A DNA stretch of 64,000 bases from Podocnemis expansa (taxonomy: Eukaryota; Chordata; Testudines; Podocnemididae): NCBI GenBank assembly GCA_007922195.1, contig ML681964.1, positions 2,091,101 through 2,155,100 on the forward strand. The letters are read 5' to 3'. Numbering within the stretch: the first letter of the stretch is position 1; each line of letters begins with the position of its first letter. A program made the translations under genes and the position numbers. The notes below the pieces were generated by a model. That model made no database searches. It saw only the letters and a program-made list of their open reading frames with translations, and was not told the origin of the DNA. Below are positions 59,030-64,000 of the stretch, one piece after another.

Positions 59030-60588
59030 TAAACAGTTTTGTAAACTAAGCTGATGAAGAAATACAAAATGGACAAATGCATCGTTCCTTGATTAAAGTT
59101 TTCATCCTGCAAGGTGCTGAGCATCATAAAAATCCTCATCCTTTGCTTGATTGAGCCCTTTTTCCATTCTCTTCTCTGTGGGTGTATATATAGCACCCAT
59201 TATCATGGTATCAGAATGCCTTCGATAGTTCAACTTTGTTCTGTGTCACTGAATAAGTGACAGGAACACAGGAAAAAAGATCCCTTTGTGGGTTTTTTCC
59301 CCTTGGCCAGCAAAACGTCATTCCTTCCTTTCTGAATACAAGAAGACTCTAGACTGATTTCCAGTCATATCTCTAATTAAATAAATCTTTTGTTCCACAT
59401 TCATCCATTGGGCCTCAGTGATGGTGGGAGTTTTACATAGTGAGTGGAAGCAAGCCATGAGAGTTGTTCTTATCTGATTCCACCTGTTGGTTGCTTTTTC
59501 TCATATAATTCATGCGTAGGCTGTTAGAAACAGTCAACCAGGAGAAAGCATCGATGGAACTAACATGCAGGCCTTGTCTCACTATGAGTCATCAATAAAA
59601 GCTGGGGTTTAGGACTAGAGCTACAACGTTTAGCCACATATTATTTCTCTGAAGTGAGCAAATATCTCTGTCTAGCTCACTTGCTTTGTCATCTTACACA
59701 ACATTTCAGTTGTCTTCAACTTGTATGAATTGCTATGTGAAAAGAATATTCTACCAGTTTGCCTTTAACCTCTTAAATACCCACCATTGCTTTGGCTTAA
59801 ATACTATATCTTTTATCATAAGTTCATTGATGACCAGTGTATCTACAGAACCTATGGCAGCATGTGCCCTAATAGTTTTAAAGTGGGTTAATGTGGCAAG
59901 TAACCATTGGAACTCCAGGAGTTAAATATACGTAGAAATGAATCTCTTGCCCTACTTATTAATGCTGGAGAAGCGCATGCCTCTTTAAATGATTAATCAG
60001 ATAGAATGAAGCGGCCCATTAGCGTGCACTTCATGTTAACTGGAGCCATGATTCATTCATTTGTATTTTTTTCTTCCCATAGAAAATGGCTTTCCTCCTT
60101 ACCTGGAAACCTGTGCCTATTTGTATATTAGAGAAGCTACTGATCATGGGAGCCAGTCAGCAAACATTATGTCTGATAGTGAAAGCCGAGGTTTCATTCC
60201 ATATTCTTTCCTTTTCAGCTTCAAACTAACCCACCCTTTATGACAGCCCTTTTTCTTCATTAAAAAAAGTCTGGTTACTACAGGAGACCAAATTTCAAAT
60301 CTGGTTCTGATCACGGGAGAAGAGCAATTTGGTCTCTAAGTGTTCAGTTGTTCAAAGTGCAGCATGACATAAAACCACTGAAGAGCTCAGTATTAAATGG
60401 ATGGTCTTAGCTCTGGAAAGGGCCAAGACTGGGATGGCAGGATTGTTATGAGGCAAGATGGAGGTGCATTTGCGGAGCAATGTGTGGGAAGTGACTCTCT
60501 GACTGTGCCATCTTGTAGCCAGTAGCTGTTTCATTCTGACCTCTCCTGCAGTTGGGCAAAGCTAATGAATGGTGGGACAAAAAACAGA
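59030..60588. other. Non-coding sequence, nothing recognised
   Basis: No exon or repeat family recognised. Confidence 0.45.
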
Positions 60589-60589
60589 G

Positions 60590-60712
60590 TTAAAAAAAGG
60601 AAGTGAAGTGACTCGCTCAAATTACTCAGAGATCAATGACCAGATGGGGAGTAGAGCTGTTTGCCTGACTCCCAGTCCAATGTCCATCTGTTGGACCACA
60701 TTGTCTATTGTA
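60590..60712 (+). repeat. MIR-like SINE fragment
   Basis: GTGACTCGCTCAAATTACTCAGAG, then GAGTAGAGCTGTTTGCCTGACTCCCAGTCCA and TTGGACCACATTGTCT follow the order of the MIR core and 3' part (GTGACTTGCCCAAG, GCAGAGC, CTGACTCC, CCACTACACC). It is a degraded ancient copy. Confidence 0.55.
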
Positions 60713-60713
60713 A

Positions 60714-61740
60714 TATTGGATCAAACTGACCCGCATTGAATCCCTCTATATAAAAGTCCTACAGATGTTTACAGGTGTTAAACCAATAGGGTGCTACATA
60801 AATTACCAGTACTTATAAATCTATAGAATTAAACCTCTTTTATACCTTGTTTTTGAAAACTATGCTGTTGTAGGATTCTACAGTGGGGATATAATTTTCT
60901 ATTAAATTCTGTAGTTTATTAATAAAAAAAAAGCTACAAGCCTTTACAAATGTATCATTTTCTGGTAAATTCTAATAGGCTATGCAAGCCACATGTGAAT
61001 CTGTCCTATTAGATATTTAAAAAATTAACCCATTTCTCATATTTTAAAAGTACATTATGTAGCTGTAATGCAATAGTTCTCTTCAATTTTATTTTTTCAT
61101 GTAATTTTCTGTCAACATTATTTTCTTCCTTGTGCACCATTCAACTTGGGACACATCTCACTGCAGTCCATTATCTGACTGGTAGAGCCTGCAGCAAGGG
61201 GGACTCTTGTTTAATTGGAAAGATGCACTGGTGCAGAAAAGGTACACGTCGTTACTTCTTGCACTTGATACACTTTTTTTTCCTTCTTTTTTTAAGATTC
61301 ATTGTGGAAACGACAAACTGTCCTGTATTCTTTGATCTGAAAGATTTCCAGAAACTGTCAGGTTGGGGAAATGGACAGAACTGAAACCTAAAATTCCTTC
61401 TATGTCATGTGGAATAGATGAGTAAAGAGTGACCCCAAGGAAGCAACAGCAGAGAATTTTTTAGACTCCTTTTACAGCAATCTGAAGTCTGACTTAAGGC
61501 TGTGATGCAATTTATTTATACTTACTATCTTTCAGATAAACTGATTTCAAAATCTTGAAAGTTAACTAATACAGTTAGAGTTAAATAGCAGGAGACAGAC
61601 AATGCAAGGTGTAGACAAGAACAGCTGTTTTCATCTGGAATTTAAATTGAGATGGCATAATTTCAATATGTTATTCGATACTGCAGTGGCCAGAGGTTTT
61701 TCAGCCAGCTCTTCTTAGAGCTGAAGAAAACTGTCAAGTA
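60714..61740. other. Non-coding sequence, nothing recognised
   Basis: No exon or repeat family recognised. AT-rich. Confidence 0.45.
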
Positions 61741-62113
61741 AGTTCCAAAGGGGTAGCCATTTAGTCTAGTTTAGCAAAATAATCAAGGAGTCCTGTGGCA
61801 CTTAAAGACTAACAAATTTATTTATTACCTGAGCTTTCACGGGAGAAAATCCCACTTCATCAGATGCTTTGAAGATGGGGGAGTTTACATCATGAAAGGA
61901 AAATAAATGCAGGGAAATGTAAGTCATGGGATCAGGTCTTTTTTTGCTGTAATAGTATGACCTGATCCCATGACTTGCACTCCCCTACATTTATTTTCCT
62001 CCCATTCTGTAAGTTCCCCCATCTTCAAAGCATCTGATGAAGGGATTTTCTCCCATGAAAGCTCATGCAATAGATATATTTGTTGGTCTCTAAGTGCCAC
62101 AGGACTCCACTTG
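61741..62113 (-). mobile_element. Foldback-type element, near-complete copy
   Basis: Minus orientation. The outer end reads AGTTCCAAAGGGGTAGCC, then GGAGTCCTGTGGCACTTAAAG, AATTTATTTATTACC, GCTTTCACGGGAGAAAATCCC, CATCAGATGCTTTGAAGATGG and on to GGGATCAGGTC. A short T-rich loop follows at about 61937-61955, then the inverse of the whole arm, ending at GGACTCCACTTG without the GGCTACCCC terminus. The asymmetric ends match, in mirror image, the copy at 25657-25875, so the asymmetry belongs to the family. Confidence 0.8.
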
Positions 62114-62124
62114 TTTGACAAAAT

Positions 62125-62445
62125 AAGCAAGAAGTTATCCAGACAAGATGGGCAAGCTAATATGTCTTATTGAACCAGCTTCTGTTGGGGAGAGAGAAAA
62201 GCTTCCCAGTCACAAGGAGTTCTTCCTCAGTTCTGGGAAAGGTAGCTAAACATCAAAGCTAATTACAAGGTGTAACAGATCGTTTAGCATAAGTAGTTAG
62301 AATAACCATTCAAGACAGAGTGGCCCATTAACAAATGTACAGTCACAGGACAAAAAGAGGATTAGTGGGCTACAAATTGTCAGTGTTTCTGTTCAGTCCA
62401 TGATTTTCAGTGTCTAACAGAGTTATGAATTCAAACATCCAGCAG
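62125..62445 (+). repeat. Possible old interspersed repeat
   Basis: Phrases such as GCAAGCTAATATGTCTTATTG, CAGCTTCTGTTGGGGAGAGAG, TCAGTTCTGGGAAAGGTAGC, GATCGTTTAGCATAAGTAGTTA and GAGTGGCCCATTAACA resemble an interspersed repeat that I recall from turtle and crocodilian sequence. The class is unknown to me and only one copy is in the window. Confidence 0.4.
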
Positions 62446-62449
62446 AGAC

Positions 62450-63928
62450 ATGCAGAGAAATTTGAATTTGACTTATGTGCTTCTTCCCCTGCCTCCCACC
62501 CCCAAGCCTGATTGTCCCTTCTCCATCACCTAATTCAGGCCAGAGCTCACCCTTCCATCCTTTTCATCTGCCTCCCTCTCACTCAACAGGAGCTCACCAT
62601 TCTTCCCTTCTCCAGCCCAGGCCCAGCAGGAGTTTGCTCTTCCCCACCCCTGCAGCCCTGGGGACGGAGGAGTTCCGTGGGCCTGGTGATTACTAGGGTT
62701 GGCCTGTGCCCCTGCTTCCCTCCCTTCCCCTGTACCCTTGGGTTCACTCCTGTCTAGCAGGTTTTTCTTTTGAAAGTGTTCTGCAGGTTTCCTTTCAGGA
62801 TGAGGACTGATGGTTAGATATAGAGTGATCACTTTGCCAACAGTCTGTTTGACCTTGCATTTAACTGTGATGCTGGAAGGGGAGTACCTTTCCCAAACAG
62901 GAAGAAGAGCTCTGTGTGGCTTGAAAGCTGTTGTCTCTTTTGCTAACAGAAATTGATTTATAATAAAAGATGGTCTTTCCTCTACTTCATCTAGCTAATG
63001 TCTTGGGACTGCCTACATTACATCTATGCTGCATGCAGAGAAGAGAGCAGTTGGAGTGAGGTGAATGGCTTGCACAAACCCCTTATTGCTATGACTGCAT
63101 TTGAATCTGAACCTGAACAACTGTGTAAGTTCATCTCAGTGGCAGAAACAGATACTGGCATCATGATGTTGACACACCTCTTTGTGTTGGACACAGATTG
63201 CTCCAGGGAAGGCCCAAATTAGCCCTAAGAGTGCAAGAATGAGGAGGGGTGCCACCAGGGATTGCCTGAGGCTTTCTGGCGCCATAGGCACCTGTAAGTT
63301 TGTCCCCCACCCCACAAAGGCAGGACAGAGCGGGCCAGTCTGTGGGCCGAGCTCTGTTCTCCTGCCCCATCTATGGGACAGCACTCCCCGAACCTAGGGA
63401 AGAACAGCCAGCCCAGGGGAGGGGTGAGAAAGGGGTGAGAAAGCCGGGCCTCTGGGCTGGCCCACTCCATCCCTGGGCAGGCTGTTCCCTGCAAAATGCG
63501 GGGGTGGGGGGTGGGGGGCAAGCCAGGATTGCAGAGTGGCTGGTTTTGCACTCCTGGTCCCATCCCCTCCCACTTTCCCTGCTGGCTTCGGCTCCACACT
63601 GAAGGCAGCAGAGAAGGGGCAGGGGACATCATGGCTCTGGGAACCATGAGGCCAGAAGTGATCGCCTCTCTTGCCCCCCACAAGGGCAACCCTGGCAGAG
63701 CACTCTTGGTGCCTGCACCTAGGTTGCCTCTGTGGGTGGACCGGCCTTGGCCACCACTCCCTTCCTTGTTCCAGGTGAGTTCTGATCAGGGATCCCATCC
63801 CTGGAGCATGGGCAGAAATTTGACTGAGCTTGCAGAGGGGCAGTTATAGAATTTTGGGGTCGCACACCCCAACCAGTGCAGCTGTGAGGTCATCATATCA
63901 AATGACAGCTACAGAGAAGGGAGAAAAA
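62450..63928. other. Non-coding sequence, GC-rich towards 63.2-63.85 kb
   Basis: No supported gene. 63220-63860 is GC-rich with overlapping frames on both strands (up to 154 residues) but with no recognisable domain. It may be another GC-rich mobile element; its right part has the small palindrome TTGGGGTCGCACACCCCAA at about 63854-63872. No terminal repeats were matched. Confidence 0.35.
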
Positions 63929-63930
63929 GC

Positions 63931-64000
63931 AAGGAGTTGTGTGGCTCTTAAAGACTAACCAATTTATTTATCGCAAGAGCTTTCGTGGGTGAAAATCCCA
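63931..64000 (+). mobile_element. Foldback-type element, left arm, cut by window end
   Basis: AAGGAGTTGTGTGGCTCTTAAAG, ACTAACCAATTTATTTATCGC and AGAGCTTTCGTGGGTGAAAATCCC are the family's left arm. There is no GGGTAGCC-type terminus before it, so it is the short-ended side; the rest lies beyond 64000. Confidence 0.75.

Noticed and set aside
63225..63798. GC-rich 154- and 134-residue frames as a possible exon
   Set aside because: They overlap on both strands and several frames, have no recognisable domain and no supporting splice structure.

Overview
The window is non-coding vertebrate nuclear DNA, most likely from a turtle or close sauropsid relative. It is mostly AT-rich, carries CR1 LINEs with the amniote CR1 3' tail, and has a tRNA/CR1 chimeric SINE and an abundant interspersed element ending in a GACTAACAYGGCTACCCC-type sequence that I associate from memory with turtle genomes. 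I found no protein-coding exon, rRNA, functional tRNA, CRISPR array or bacterial feature. The only protein similarity I can defend is decayed CR1 ORF2 (endonuclease plus reverse transcriptase). The species call is inference.

Layout: 1-9.5 kb is mostly unremarkable DNA, with GC-rich hAT-like elements near 1.7 and 4.8-5.3 kb and a TCGA-palindrome element around a 400-base N gap (7033-7432). A plus-strand CR1 lies at about 10.47-12.91 kb and is split by a 766-bp solo LTR with a perfect 4-bp duplication. A minus-strand CR1 at 18.68-20.42 kb is split by two hAT-type elements, each with a perfect 8-bp duplication. At 24.3-27.5 kb a plus-strand CR1 holds five younger insertions. At 33.6-34.6 kb a TCGA-palindrome element and a hAT-like element sit close together. 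The best CR1 copy is at 42.80-45.17 kb (minus), with three TAG stops in one otherwise continuous frame. A second long CR1 at 50.69-53.34 kb (minus) has a 1.48-kb element inserted in its 3' tail and a half foldback element in its body. The rest, especially 29-32.8, 37-42.8 and 55-62 kb, is low in young repeats, with ancient inverted repeats, a MIR-like fragment and simple repeats.

How the parts relate: this is a record of nested transposition, not an operon or pathway. The most interesting component is a set of six (possibly seven) non-autonomous elements with a common terminus (about GGGTATGTCTACACT) and AT-rich 3-bp duplications. Their interiors are built from different palindromes, all centred on TCGA. 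Two of them, about 21 kb apart and with different palindromes, share a related 49-50-bp GC-rich tandem repeat; those two and a third share a further GC-rich motif. No transposase for any DNA element is encoded here, so all would depend on enzymes made elsewhere.
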